A DNA stretch of 33,465 bases from Candidatus Margulisiibacteriota bacterium (GTDB lineage Bacteria; Margulisbacteria; WOR-1; O2-12-FULL-45-9; XYB2-FULL-48-7). Under the pieces are notes generated by a model. The model did no database searches, was not told the origin of the DNA, and saw only the letters and a program-made list of their open reading frames with translations. Position numbers and translations under genes: made by a program. Of this stretch, positions 21,967 through 30,532 are shown one piece after another (position 1 is the stretch's first letter; every line of letters begins with the position of its first letter). The stretch is from positions 1-33,465 of the forward strand of contig JAHJKL010000030.1 of the NCBI GenBank assembly GCA_018822365.1, in the 5' to 3' direction.

Positions 21967-23221
21967 TTTTGTTTCCGGTTTGGTCAACATTGCCGATCTG
22001 AGAAAAAAGTTTTTGTTCACGATCGGGATGATCGTTCTGTTCCGGGTCGGGGTCCATGTCCCGGTCCCGGGGATCGATACGGTCAAGCTGCAGCATCTGT
22101 TTGGCGGAGGCAATATCCTTGGTTTCCTGGACCTGTTCACCGGTGGAGCGTTCATGCGATTCTCGCTTTTTGCGATGGGGATCGTTCCTTACATCAACGC
22201 TTCGATCATCATGCAGCTGATGCAGGTCGTTGTCCCCCAGCTCGAAGAGCTGGCCAAAGAAGGGGACTCCGGACGCAAGCAGATCGCGAGTTATACTCGA
22301 TATTTAACGGTCGTTCTGGCCGCCTTTCAGTCTTTCGGTATGTCCTTCTGGCTGCGGGGGGTCATGGTTGACGGCTACAGTTTCGGTCTTTTCCTGCTGG
22401 GAACGGTTGTTTCCCTGACCGCAGGCAGTACCTTGGTAATGTGGTTTGGCGAATTGATCACTGAACGCGGGATCGGCAACGGGGCTTCGGTCCTGATCTT
22501 TGTCGGTATCGTCTCCCGGATCCCGACCTATATCGGACAGACGGTGACCCTGGTCAGGGGTGGAGCTTCATTTTTTGGCGTGATCGTCCTTCTGGCCGCC
22601 TTTTTGGTGATGATCGTGGCTATCGTGCTGGTCCAGGAGGCGCAGCGCCGGATCCCGGTGCAGTATGCCAAGAGGATCATTGGCCGGAAGATGTACGGCG
22701 GGCAGTCTACCTACATTCCGATGAGGATCAATCAGGGTGGGGTGATCCCGATCATTTTTGCTTCTTCGGTCCTGCTCTTTCCGGCGACCGTGGCTCAGTT
22801 CATCCCGAATCCGGTCGTGCAAAAGCTGGTCCAGATGATCTCGCCGTCAGGAAGTTTGTATATGGTATTTTACTTTATCCTGATCTTTTTCTTTACTTAC
22901 TTTTATACGGCGATCACGTTCAATCCGAACGACCTGGCCGAGAACATCAAGAAATACGGCGGATTTGTTCTGGGGATCAGGCCGGGCAAGCCGACCGCCC
23001 AGTATCTGGAATACGTTATTACCAGGCTGACCCTGGTCGGTGCCCTTTTCCTGTCGCTGGTCGCGGTCATTCCGACAATTGTCGAGAGCCTGACCCACGT
23101 GACTTCGTTCCAGGGGCTGGGGGCGACCGCGCTGCTGATCATGGTTGGCGTGGCTCTTGACCTGGTCAGGCAGATCCAGACCCATTTGGTGTCGCGTCAA
23201 TATGAAGGGATAATCGCATGA
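21959..23221 (+). CDS. secY: preprotein translocase channel subunit SecY
   Basis: SecY (420 aa) is the ten-helix protein-conducting channel of the inner membrane. RVGVHVPVPGID after the first segment, the plug-region GGAFMRFSLFAMGIVPYINASIIMQL stretch, the loop RRIPVQYAKR and the C-terminal DLVRQIQTHLVSRQYEG are all standard. It overlaps rplO by 8 nt and adk by the ATGA arrangement. Together with secE near the left end, the cluster encodes the two essential channel subunits; secG is not in the window. Confidence 0.97.
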   Translation: MLNFVSGLVNIADLRKKFLFTIGMIVLFRVGVHVPVPGIDTVKLQHLFGGGNILGFLDLFTGGAFMRFSLFAMGIVPYINASIIMQLMQVVVPQLEELAKEGDSGRKQIASYTRYLTVVLAAFQSFGMSFWLRGVMVDGYSFGLFLLGTVVSLTAGSTLVMWFGELITERGIGNGASVLIFVGIVSRIPTYIGQTVTLVRGGASFFGVIVLLAAFLVMIVAIVLVQEAQRRIPVQYAKRIIGRKMYGGQSTYIPMRINQGGVIPIIFASSVLLFPATVAQFIPNPVVQKLVQMISPSGSLYMVFYFILIFFFTYFYTAITFNPNDLAENIKKYGGFVLGIRPGKPTAQYLEYVITRLTLVGALFLSLVAVIPTIVESLTHVTSFQGLGATALLIMVGVALDLVRQIQTHLVSRQYEGIIA

Positions 23222-23874
23222 TCTTAGTTTTACTTGGACCGCCCGGATCGGGCAAAGGGACCCAGGCCAAATTGATCGCCGAGGCGAAGAAACTGCCTCA
23301 CATCTCTTTGGGGGACCTGTTGCGCGAAGAGGTCCGCGGCGAGACCGAGATCGGTAAAAAAGCGAAAGAGTTTATGGACTCGGGCAAACTGGTGCCTGAC
23401 GAATTGACCATCGAACTGGCTAGAAAAAGAGTTAGCCGGCCCGATTGTCAGATCGGCTTTATTATGGACGGATTTCCCCGTTCAGCGGCCCAGGCGGAAG
23501 CGTTTGACCAGATGCTGAGGGAACTGGACCGTTCGATCGATTTTGTTTTGTACTTTAAGATCTCTCAGGAAGAGGTGGTCAGCCGGCTTTCCGGGAGGCG
23601 GAGCTGCAAAGATTGCGGCGCCGTTTATCATTTGGAGCACAGCCCGCCAAAAGTTTCCGGCAGGTGCGACTCTTGCGGCGGCGAACTTATCCTGCGCAAA
23701 GACGATGATCAGGGAGTGATCAGGACCAGGTTTGAAGTTTACGACAAGTCAACCAGACCGTTGGTCGATTATTACGGGAAGACCGGAAAAATGGTGGAAA
23801 TTGACGCTTCTCTGCCGATCGAAAAAGCGTTCAATAACGTGCTCAAGATCCTGGCAAATGCCACTGCTCTTTGA
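23218..23874 (+). CDS. adk: adenylate kinase (zinc-lid type)
   Basis: Adenylate kinase (218 aa) interconverts ATP + AMP and 2 ADP in the cytoplasm. The P-loop GPPGSGKGT is at 7-15, the AMP-binding DGFPRSAAQA at 84-93. The long lid carries C130-x2-C133 and C150-x2-C153, the four-Cys zinc site seen in many non-enteric bacteria. The start overlaps the secY stop (ATGA), and the stop shares a base with the map start. The secY-adk-map-infA order is widespread. Confidence 0.97.
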   Translation: MILVLLGPPGSGKGTQAKLIAEAKKLPHISLGDLLREEVRGETEIGKKAKEFMDSGKLVPDELTIELARKRVSRPDCQIGFIMDGFPRSAAQAEAFDQMLRELDRSIDFVLYFKISQEEVVSRLSGRRSCKDCGAVYHLEHSPPKVSGRCDSCGGELILRKDDDQGVIRTRFEVYDKSTRPLVDYYGKTGKMVEIDASLPIEKAFNNVLKILANATAL

Positions 23875-24626
23875 TGTCGAAAATATCGATAAAAACTGAT
23901 CAAGAGATCAAGTTGATGCGGGAAGCTGGCCGGATCGCGGCGGAAGCGCTGGCGGTATTGAAAAAAAACCTGCGGGCCGGCTTGACTACTTCAGAGCTGG
24001 ACGCGGCAGGCGAAGATTTGATCCGCGGTCGGGGGGCGGAGCCGGTGTTCAAAGGATATCGGGGTTATCGGCACGCGACCTGTATCTCGGTCAATTCTGA
24101 AGTGGTCCATGGGATCCCCGGCGGCCGGCTTATCAAAGATGGCGACATTGTCAGCATTGACGTTGGAGTCAGGTACAAGGGTTTTTGCGGAGATAACGCG
24201 GCGACTTTTCCGGTTGGAACGGTTTCCAGCAAAGCGACAAAGCTGCTGCGGGCCGGTAAAGAAGCGCTTGCGGCGGGGATCAAACAGGCCAGAGTCGGCC
24301 GGCGGTTGGGAGATCTTTCCCACGCGATCCAAAAAGTCAGCGAGAAGCAGGGGTTTTCCGTGGTCAGGGAACTTTACGGACATGGGATCGGACGGGACCT
24401 GCACGAAGATCCGCTGATCCCTAATTTTGGCTTTCCCGGAGAGGGGATCCACCTGCAGGCTGGAATGATCATCGCGATCGAGCCGATGCTCAATACCGGG
24501 AGCTGGCGGATCAGGACTTTAGACGATGGCTGGACAGTGGTTACCGAAGACGGTGGGCTCTCAAGTCATTTCGAGCACACGGTATTGATCACCAGCGGTG
24601 ATCCGGAGATATTGACACTATGGTAA
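23874..24626 (+). CDS. map: methionine aminopeptidase, type I
   Basis: MetAP (250 aa) removes the initiator methionine from nascent chains. The two-metal site is complete: D96, D107, H170, E203 and E234, with the substrate-side H79 and H177. There is no N-terminal zinc-finger extension. ATG 23874 overlaps the adk stop (TGATG); the TTG at 23871 would add one residue and is less likely. Its last codons overlap infA by 7 nt. Confidence 0.97.
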   Translation: MSKISIKTDQEIKLMREAGRIAAEALAVLKKNLRAGLTTSELDAAGEDLIRGRGAEPVFKGYRGYRHATCISVNSEVVHGIPGGRLIKDGDIVSIDVGVRYKGFCGDNAATFPVGTVSSKATKLLRAGKEALAAGIKQARVGRRLGDLSHAIQKVSEKQGFSVVRELYGHGIGRDLHEDPLIPNFGFPGEGIHLQAGMIIAIEPMLNTGSWRIRTLDDGWTVVTEDGGLSSHFEHTVLITSGDPEILTLW

Positions 24627-24841
24627 AAGATAAAGACGTAATTGAGCTGGAAGGAGAGGTAACGGAGGCTTTGCCGAGCGCTCTTTTCAGGGTGAAGATC
24701 GAGACGGGCCAGCTGATCCTGGCCCATGTTTCGGGCAAGATCCGAAAGAATTATATTCGGATCCTTCCCGGCGACAAAGTTCGGCTCGAGCTCTCGCCGT
24801 ATGATTTGACCAGGGGAAGGATCACTTACCGTTTAAAGTAA
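24620..24841 (+). CDS. infA: translation initiation factor IF-1
   Basis: IF-1 (73 aa) is a single OB-fold that occupies the A site of the 30S subunit during initiation. [39 protein letters not shown] and [14 protein letters not shown] are near-consensus. The ATG lies inside the end of map, with AAGGAG-like sequence absent nearby, so coupling to map is likely. rpmJ follows 14 nt later. Confidence 0.97.
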   Translation: MVKDKDVIELEGEVTEALPSALFRVKIETGQLILAHVSGKIRKNYIRILPGDKVRLELSPYDLTRGRITYRLK

Positions 24842-24855
24842 GTGGGGAGAAAAAA

Positions 24856-24969
24856 ATGAAAGTAAGATCGTCAGTTAAAAAAATATGCGACAAATGCAAG
24901 ATCGTCCGCCGGCGGGGCCGGGTTTACGTCCTGTGCGAAAACCCGAAGCACAAGCAGCGGCAAGGTTAA
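24856..24969 (+). CDS. rpmJ: 50S ribosomal protein L36
   Basis: L36 (37 aa) is the smallest large-subunit protein. [14 protein letters not shown] opens it, and the zinc ligands are C11, C14, C27 and H32, ending in KHKQRQG. This is the zinc-containing form. GGGGAGA stands just before the ATG at 24856. It occupies the standard place between infA and rpsM. Confidence 0.96.
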   Translation: MKVRSSVKKICDKCKIVRRRGRVYVLCENPKHKQRQG

Positions 24970-24984
24970 TAAAAGGAGGAATAG

Positions 24985-25365
24985 ATGGCACGTCTCATTG
25001 GTATCGATCTGCCGGCGAATAAAAGGATTGTTATTGGCTTGACATATATTTACGGGATCGGGGAGACCCTTAGCCAGGAGATCCTGGCTAAAGCGAAGAT
25101 CGACCCTGAAATGAAGGTTAAGGACATGACCGACTCTGAAATTGTCGCGATCCGCGACGTTTTAAAGGATTACCGTCTTGAAGGGGACCTCCGCAAGGAT
25201 ATCTCCATGCACATCAAACGATTGATCGACATCGGTTCCTACCGCGGCTCGCGCCATCGCAAAGGGCTGCCGGTCCGCGGCCAGCGGACCAGGACCAACG
25301 GCCGGACCCGCCGCGGGAAGAGAAAGACCGTCGGGCTCGGAAAGAAAAAGGAGGAAAAGACATAA
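24985..25365 (+). CDS. rpsM: 30S ribosomal protein S13
   Basis: S13 (126 aa) bridges the head to L5 and contacts P-site tRNA through its tail. [20 protein letters not shown], the helix-hairpin-helix around IYGIG, and [19 protein letters not shown] with the basic C-terminal tail are canonical. AAAAGGAGG precedes the ATG. It begins the alpha-operon set with rpsK, rpsD, rpoA and rplQ. Confidence 0.97.
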   Translation: MARLIGIDLPANKRIVIGLTYIYGIGETLSQEILAKAKIDPEMKVKDMTDSEIVAIRDVLKDYRLEGDLRKDISMHIKRLIDIGSYRGSRHRKGLPVRGQRTRTNGRTRRGKRKTVGLGKKKEEKT

Positions 25366-25368
25366 ACC

Positions 25369-25773
25369 ATGGAAGAAGCAGCTGCTAAACCTAAAGCGCC
25401 AAAGAAAAAGAAAGATAAACGCAAGGTCCCCTCTGTCGGGGTGGCTCACATTCAGGCGACATTTAACAACACGATCGTTTCTATTACCGACACCCATGGC
25501 GCTATTGTCTCCTGGTCATCGGCTGGCGCCAACGGCTTTAAAGGGACCAAAAAGGGAACTCCGTTCGCGGCTTCAGCCGCCGCCGAAAAAGCTGCCGCTA
25601 AAGCGATCGAGCTTGGCATGCGCGAGGTCAGTGTTCTGGTCAAGGGGCCGGGTTCGGGCCGGGAAACGGCGATCCGCTCTTTGCAGGGGGCCGGCCTTGA
25701 GATCAGTTCAATTAAAGACGTGACCCCAATCCCGCACAACGGGTGCCGCCCTCCCAAGAGGAGGAGAGTCTAA
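25369..25773 (+). CDS. rpsK: 30S ribosomal protein S11
   Basis: S11 (134 aa) forms the platform near the E site and the mRNA exit. [22 protein letters not shown] (in part), [15 protein letters not shown] and the end [13 protein letters not shown] identify it. Residues 1-20 form a Lys/Ala-rich leader before the core, a modest extension common in the family. The stop overlaps rpsD by one base. Confidence 0.97.
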   Translation: MEEAAAKPKAPKKKKDKRKVPSVGVAHIQATFNNTIVSITDTHGAIVSWSSAGANGFKGTKKGTPFAASAAAEKAAAKAIELGMREVSVLVKGPGSGRETAIRSLQGAGLEISSIKDVTPIPHNGCRPPKRRRV

Positions 25774-26390
25774 TGGGAAGACACATTGAAGCAAAATGCA
25801 AACTCTGCCGCAGGGAAGGAGAAAAGCTTTTCCTGAAAGGTGAAAAATGCTACACCGAGAAGTGCCCGTATTCGCGGCGCTCTTACCCCCCTGGACAGCA
25901 CGGGAAGCTCCCGGCCCGCGTTTCTGAATACCAGATCCGGTTGCGCGAGAAACAGAAAACCCGCCGCATCTACGGCTTGACCGAGGGGCAGTTTGCCGGA
26001 TATTTTGAAAAAGCGTCCAAACGTAAAGGGGTGACCGGCGAACAGCTGCTGCAGTATCTGGAGCGGCGGCTGGACAACGTGGTCTATCGCCTTGGTTTTA
26101 CCACTTCCCGGCAGGCGGCGCGGCAGATGGTCCGCAACGGCGGGATCCTGGTTAACGACAAAAAAGTAAATATCCCTTCATTTTCCGTGAAGATCGGTGA
26201 AGTGATCAGGGTCAGCCCGAAGATCGTAAAACTGGCGAAAGAAGCGCTCGAGAAGTTCCCTGACAAGGTGACCCCAAAGTGGCTCTCCTTGTCCGGTGAG
26301 GCGGAGGGGAAGATCGTAGCCCTGCCGACCAGGGACGAAGTCGACGCGGCGATCGCCGAAAATCTTATCGTTGAGTATTATTCACGGTAA
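25773..26390 (+). CDS. rpsD: 30S ribosomal protein S4, zinc-containing
   Basis: S4 (205 aa) is a primary 16S rRNA binder. The N-terminus has C9-x2-C12-x13-C26-x4-C31, the zinc form of S4. YPPGQHG and the S4 RNA-binding domain, about 93-155 (ERRLDNVVYRLGFTTSRQAAR), are clear. ATG 25773 shares its first base with the rpsK stop; the extra residues from 25743 are rpsK sequence out of frame. In E. coli S4 represses this operon; no leader space exists before rpsM here. Confidence 0.97.
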   Translation: MGRHIEAKCKLCRREGEKLFLKGEKCYTEKCPYSRRSYPPGQHGKLPARVSEYQIRLREKQKTRRIYGLTEGQFAGYFEKASKRKGVTGEQLLQYLERRLDNVVYRLGFTTSRQAARQMVRNGGILVNDKKVNIPSFSVKIGEVIRVSPKIVKLAKEALEKFPDKVTPKWLSLSGEAEGKIVALPTRDEVDAAIAENLIVEYYSR

Positions 26391-26415
26391 GCGGTTGGTT
26401 TAAGGAGGTAAATTA

Positions 26416-27363
26416 ATGGTAACTATTGGAGACAAGCCCTGGGTGAAGCTGGCAGAGGTTACGGATAATTTTGGAAAATTTGTGGTGGAGCCTCTTCCCA
26501 GAGGTTACGGACAGACGCTGGGGAATCCCCTGCGGCGCATTCTGCTTTCCTCCCTGCCGGGAGCGGCGGTAACCGCGATCAAGATCGATGGGGTGGCGCA
26601 TGAATTTTCAACGATGAACGGGGTGACCGAAGATGTTTTGCATATTATTCTGAACTTAAAGGAATTGGTGGTCAAATCCCATTCCGACCAGCCTAAGACC
26701 ATTACCCTGAAAGCCAAAGGGGCGGGTGAGGTCAAAGCGGGGGATATTGAGCATGACAGTGAGGTCGAGATCGTCAATCCGGACCTGGTCATTGCTACCC
26801 TTGATTCGGGTGGCAAGCTGTCAATGGAGATGATCGTCGAGCGGGGACACGGCTATATCTCGTCCCAGCAGAACAAAAAGGCGAGCCTGCCGGTCGGTTT
26901 TATCCCGACCGATTCGATCTTTACTCCGGTGACCAAGGTGAACATCGCGACCGAAGAGATCCGCGTCGGCCAGGAGATCAATTATGACCGCCTGGTCCTG
27001 ACCGTTTGGACCAACGGTAGCATTCGGCCGGACGAAGCGATCAAAGAGAGCGCCAAGATCATGGCCCGCCACATTGACCTGTTTGTGCACGCCGGTGAAA
27101 AATCCGAAGCGGCTGCCATGGAATTGGGCGGAAAAGAAGAATCGGCTTCCGGCGTTCTGGAAATGAGCGTGGAAGACCTGGAGTTTTCTTCGCGGTCGCT
27201 CAACTGCCTGAAGAAGGCCGGGATCAAGTCGGTTGGCGAACTGATCAATTATTCGGAACCGGAGCTGATGAAGCTGGACAACTTTGGCGAGAAATCGCTG
27301 ACCGAGGTCCGCGCCCGCCTTTCTGAATACAAACTGCATCTAAAAGGAGAGTCAGGGGAATGA
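26416..27363 (+). CDS. rpoA: DNA-directed RNA polymerase subunit alpha
   Basis: Alpha (315 aa) dimerises to start polymerase assembly. The N-terminal domain includes GYGQTLGNPLRRILLSSLPG. A linker leads to a full C-terminal domain from about 250. R260, N263 and C264 match E. coli R265, N268 and C269, so UP-element DNA contacts are probably retained. A perfect AAGGAGGT (26402-26409) with 6-nt spacing precedes the ATG, and the 25-nt gap before it is the longest from secE to rpsI. alpha, beta and beta' are thus all on one cluster. Confidence 0.98.
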   Translation: MVTIGDKPWVKLAEVTDNFGKFVVEPLPRGYGQTLGNPLRRILLSSLPGAAVTAIKIDGVAHEFSTMNGVTEDVLHIILNLKELVVKSHSDQPKTITLKAKGAGEVKAGDIEHDSEVEIVNPDLVIATLDSGGKLSMEMIVERGHGYISSQQNKKASLPVGFIPTDSIFTPVTKVNIATEEIRVGQEINYDRLVLTVWTNGSIRPDEAIKESAKIMARHIDLFVHAGEKSEAAAMELGGKEESASGVLEMSVEDLEFSSRSLNCLKKAGIKSVGELINYSEPELMKLDNFGEKSLTEVRARLSEYKLHLKGESGE

Positions 27364-27710
27364 GACACCGGAAAGGGAACAAAAAACTAAGCAAACCGGC
27401 CGACCAGCGGCTGGCGATGCTCCGCTCGATCGTCAGGTCGCTTTTTATCTATGGCCACGTTAACGTTACGGTTACCCGGGCCAAAGAAGCCAGGCGGATG
27501 GCCGAAAAGCTGATCACCTGCACCAAAACCAACGATCTTTTTGCCCGCCGCAAAGTGGAGAGCGTATTGCACGACCAGTCGGTGGTCACGACTATTTTTA
27601 AAACTTTTCCGGAAAGGTTCGAAGGCCGGCCGGGGGGTTATACCCGCATTATCAGGATCGGCCGGCGCCGGGGAGACTCGGCCCCGCTGGCCAGATTGGA
27701 ACTGGTGTAA
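27360..27710 (+). CDS. rplQ: 50S ribosomal protein L17
   Basis: L17 (116 aa) sits near the tunnel exit. MRHRKGNKKLSKPADQRLAMLRSI (in part), the VTRAKEARRMAEKLIT helix, and GGYTRIIRIGRRRGDSAPLARLELV are characteristic. It starts in an ATGA overlap with rpoA, the usual pairing, and lies 11 nt before rplM. Confidence 0.96.
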   Translation: MRHRKGNKKLSKPADQRLAMLRSIVRSLFIYGHVNVTVTRAKEARRMAEKLITCTKTNDLFARRKVESVLHDQSVVTTIFKTFPERFEGRPGGYTRIIRIGRRRGDSAPLARLELV

Positions 27711-27721
27711 GGAAGGAAACC

Positions 27722-28153
27722 ATGAAAAAGAACAATACGATATTTGCCAACAATAAAATGGTCAAGCGGAAATGGTACCGGGTCGACGCCACGGGCAAAG
27801 TCCTGGGGCGGCTGGCGACCAAGGTAGCGGTTTACCTGCGCGGCAAGCACAAGACCCTGTATACTCCGCAAACCGATTGCGGTGATTATATCGTCGTGGT
27901 CAATGCCGACAAGGTCAGGGTGACCGGCAATAAGCTTGAAGGGAAGACCTATTTTACCCACTCGGGCTATCCTGGGGGGGACAAGACGGTCAGCCTGGAA
28001 AAAATGATGCAGACCAAGCCGGAGCAGGTTATCCGCCTGGCAATTACCGGGATGATCCCCCATACCAGGCTTGGCGCGCAGATCGTTAGAAAACTGAAGA
28101 TCTTTACCAAGACCCCGGCGCAATACGCGAAAATTCCTGAACTTGAGGTGTAA
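27722..28153 (+). CDS. rplM: 50S ribosomal protein L13
   Basis: L13 (143 aa, standard) is an early-assembly protein. KWYRVDATGKVLGRLATKVA, GDYIVVVNADKVRVTGNK and the HSGYPGG motif are present, as is GMIPHTRLGAQIVRKLKI. Here rplM-rpsI follow rplQ directly, resembling the cyanobacterial order except that truA is missing between them. Confidence 0.97.
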   Translation: MKKNNTIFANNKMVKRKWYRVDATGKVLGRLATKVAVYLRGKHKTLYTPQTDCGDYIVVVNADKVRVTGNKLEGKTYFTHSGYPGGDKTVSLEKMMQTKPEQVIRLAITGMIPHTRLGAQIVRKLKIFTKTPAQYAKIPELEV

Positions 28154-28159
28154 AAAAAG

Positions 28160-28687
28160 ATGAGTGAAACAAAAAAGGCTCCGGTCCATCATAAAAAAGC
28201 GACGGCCAAAGGAGAAGAAGGGGCAACTGCTTCCCACGCGGCAGCTTCCCACCATCATTCGCACGCGAAAAAAGAAAAAGTAAAGGTCAATGACGCTTCG
28301 GTCAAATATTACGGGACCGGACGCCGCAAAGAAGCGATCGCCAAGGTTTGGCTTGTTCCCGGTAAAGGGAGCATGTCGATCAACGGGAAGAGCCTTTTGG
28401 AGTATTTTTGCGGCCGGCGGACCCTGGAATTCAAGATCAACAAACCTTTTGTCGTGACCGGGACCACCGGCAAATACGACGTTATTGTCCGGGTCCTGGG
28501 GGGAGGCGTTCCGGCCCAGGCGACCGCGATGAGCCTGGGGATTTCCCGGGCGATGATCATTGCCAACCCGGAATTCAAGGTTTTATTGAAGCGGGAAGGG
28601 CTGATGACCCGCGATCCAAGAATGAAGGAACGGAAAAAATACGGCCTCAAGCGCGCCCGCCGCGCCTTCCAGTTCACCAAGCGCTAA
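28160..28687 (+). CDS. rpsI: 30S ribosomal protein S9 with His-rich N-terminal extension
   Basis: S9 reaches the P-site tRNA with its C-terminal tail. The core from about residue 44 shows YYGTGRRKEAIAKVWLVPG and ends FQFTKR, close to the usual SKR. The protein has 175 aa against about 130 normally. Residues 1-43 are an extra low-complexity tail of Lys, Ala and seven His (10, 11, 26, 31-33, 35). No in-frame start lies between the tail and the core, so it would be translated. It could bind metal or rRNA; that is only a guess. Confidence 0.96.
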   Translation: MSETKKAPVHHKKATAKGEEGATASHAAASHHHSHAKKEKVKVNDASVKYYGTGRRKEAIAKVWLVPGKGSMSINGKSLLEYFCGRRTLEFKINKPFVVTGTTGKYDVIVRVLGGGVPAQATAMSLGISRAMIIANPEFKVLLKREGLMTRDPRMKERKKYGLKRARRAFQFTKR

Positions 28688-28714
28688 AACTTATTTTTCA
28701 GGGAGGGATTTGCT

Positions 28715-29053
28715 ATGAGCGGACCGATCGAGAGACATTACGAGGATTTTATGAAACCCAAGAAAGTGGAAGAAGGGGGGCTCATTAAACTTAGCGGATC
28801 TTTCCTGCTTGACCATGAGAGTGACCTGATCAACCTGATCAATAATGAAGGAAAGCAAGCGCAAGCGCACGACGCCAAGGCCTGCTTGCTGTCGGTCGAG
28901 AAAAAGGACGGGGCGATCTGGGCCAAAACCTCGACCCACAACCTGGCGATGCATATTGGCAAAGCTTTGAACCACGCCTATAAAGGGAAGCACGAGTTCA
29001 AATTCCTTGATGGCGAAAAGTTCGTTGAGGTCCTCTGGGAACGCAACGACTGA
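28715..29053 (+). CDS. small protein resembling the C-terminal part of BCAM0308-type proteins
   Basis: This 112-aa protein has no signal peptide or membrane segment. GGLIKLSGSFLLDH (21-34) and NLINNE (40-45), followed by KTSTHNLAMHIGKALNHAYKG (71-91, in part) and FVEVLW, recall conserved blocks of BCAM0308/NMD3-like bacterial proteins, identified from memory. Those usually have an N-terminal zinc ribbon with CxxC pairs. Here only one Cys (C57) occurs, and an in-frame stop 27 nt upstream excludes a longer start. GGGAGGG (28701-28707) precedes the ATG. It sits 27 nt after rpsI with no terminator between, so it is probably on the ribosomal transcript. Its function is unknown; an RNA- or ribosome-related role is inferred only from position and family. 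Confidence 0.6.
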   Translation: MSGPIERHYEDFMKPKKVEEGGLIKLSGSFLLDHESDLINLINNEGKQAQAHDAKACLLSVEKKDGAIWAKTSTHNLAMHIGKALNHAYKGKHEFKFLDGEKFVEVLWERND

Positions 29054-30516
29054 TCCTTAATAAATCGCTTTATAAGGATGGCCTCCGCTGTTTAAAGCTC
29101 CTCTGGCATAAATTCCATCATAAACGCGACCTCCCCAAACCCGATCTTTTGCTCCGCTCGATCATGAACGACGGCCGCCGGGTGGAAGAGCTGGCCCGCC
29201 GCCTCTATCCAGACGGTATCATGATCAAAAAATGTTTTGAACTTTCCGAAACCGATGCCCTCTCCAGGGAAGCGCTGTTGTTGCGCAAGCCGCTGTTTGA
29301 GGCGGGTTTTTTAGTTGAACATGCTTTTGCCAGGGCCGATATCCTCCTCCCGATTGGTGAAGACGAGTGGGAGCTGATCGAGGTCAAAAGCTCGACCGAC
29401 ACCAAGGCGGAGCATTATTACGACGTCGCTTTTCAAAAGTATGTTTACCAAACCGCCGGACTCAAGATCGCCCGCTGTTCCCTGATGCATATCAACCGGG
29501 AATATGTTAAACGGGGAGAGCTTGACGTCAAAGCTCTTTTTATAAAAAAAGACCTGGGAGAAAAAGTCGCCGAGATCCTCCCCGAAGTTCCCGAAAATAT
29601 CGGGGCGATGATCGCTTTGCTGGGAAAAGATGATCTGCCGGCAATTACCCCCGGCCGCCAGTGCGACGAGGTCAGGGAGTGCCCGCTGGAAAAAGAGTGC
29701 TGGTCTTTCTTGCCGGCGGAAGGGGATGTTTTTACCCTGCATCGCGGGGCAAAGAGCGCCTTTGAACTTTTTGATCTGGGGGTGCTCGACATTAAAGGGA
29801 TCCCGGCCAATTTTAATTTGACCGACAAGCAGGCGATCCAGCGGAGAGCGGTCCAGAGCGGCCAACCGCATGTCGACCGGGAAGCGCTTGACCGGTTTTT
29901 CGCGAAACTTCATTATCCTCTGTATTTTCTTGATTTTGAGACGATCTCGCCGGTTATTCCGATCTACGACAACTCCAGTCCTTATGAAGAGATCCCCTTC
30001 CAGTTTTCCCTGCATGTGATAGAGAAAGAGGGGGGAGAGGCAAAACATTATTCTTTTTTAGCCGATGGCGCGGTCGATCCCCGGCCGGAAGTTTTGCGTC
30101 GCCTAAAGGAACTCTTGGGAGACACGGGGACGATCCTGGCTTATTATGCCCAATACGAAATGAAGGTCATAGAACGTTCCTGCCGCGCTTATCCGGAATA
30201 TGCCGGACATTTCTCGTCGGTCGAAAAAAGGTTCGTCGACCTGCTCGAGGTATTTCAGGACTTTGCTTTTTACCATCCCGGGCAGGAGGGGCGGCTCTCG
30301 ATCAAAAAAGTCCTGCCGATCTTAACCGGCAGGAGCTACTCCGGGATGCGGATCGAGGACGGCCGGACCGCCAGCGTGGAATATGCCCGGGTCACTTTTG
30401 ACCCTCAAACTGACCCGGCCGAACGGGCCGAAATCCGTGCCGCGCTTGAGCTCTACTGCCAGCTTGACACCCAGGCGATGATCGATATCCTCTCCGCGTT
30501 AAAAAACCTGAAATAG
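29050..30516 (+). CDS. DUF2779 protein: Cas4-like nuclease domain plus DEDD-type exonuclease-like domain
   Basis: The 488-aa protein has two nuclease-like halves. The N-terminal PD-(D/E)xK part has D97, E111-x-K113 and the QxxxY motif Q129/Y133. C14, with C205, C211 and C217, forms a four-Cys set like the Fe-S cluster of Cas4/AddB proteins. The C-terminal DUF2779 half has PLYFLDFET (D295, E297), E370 and Y469-x3-D473, resembling a DEDDy exonuclease site. The conserved start KSxYxxGLxCxKLLW lies upstream of every ATG, GTG or TTG in this frame. An in-frame TGA at 29026 limits the choice, so I place the start at CTG 29050, overlapping the previous stop as CTGA. ATC 29053 is an alternative; TTG 29149 would lose C14. 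The substrate is unknown. Confidence 0.75.
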   Translation: MILNKSLYKDGLRCLKLLWHKFHHKRDLPKPDLLLRSIMNDGRRVEELARRLYPDGIMIKKCFELSETDALSREALLLRKPLFEAGFLVEHAFARADILLPIGEDEWELIEVKSSTDTKAEHYYDVAFQKYVYQTAGLKIARCSLMHINREYVKRGELDVKALFIKKDLGEKVAEILPEVPENIGAMIALLGKDDLPAITPGRQCDEVRECPLEKECWSFLPAEGDVFTLHRGAKSAFELFDLGVLDIKGIPANFNLTDKQAIQRRAVQSGQPHVDREALDRFFAKLHYPLYFLDFETISPVIPIYDNSSPYEEIPFQFSLHVIEKEGGEAKHYSFLADGAVDPRPEVLRRLKELLGDTGTILAYYAQYEMKVIERSCRAYPEYAGHFSSVEKRFVDLLEVFQDFAFYHPGQEGRLSIKKVLPILTGRSYSGMRIEDGRTASVEYARVTFDPQTDPAERAEIRAALELYCQLDTQAMIDILSALKNLK

Positions 30517-30532
30517 CGACAAAAAATAGCTG

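Noticed and set aside
24613-24618. TTGACA at the end of map as an internal promoter for infA
   Set aside because: No acceptable -10 hexamer lies 16-18 nt downstream.
25039-25044. TTGACA inside rpsM as an internal promoter
   Set aside because: No -10 hexamer at suitable spacing; the bases are explained by coding sequence.
29149-29163. TTG 29149 or ATG 29164 as the start of the DUF2779 gene
   Set aside because: Either would remove the conserved KSxYxxGLxCxKLLW segment and the first cluster cysteine, which are encoded in frame just upstream.
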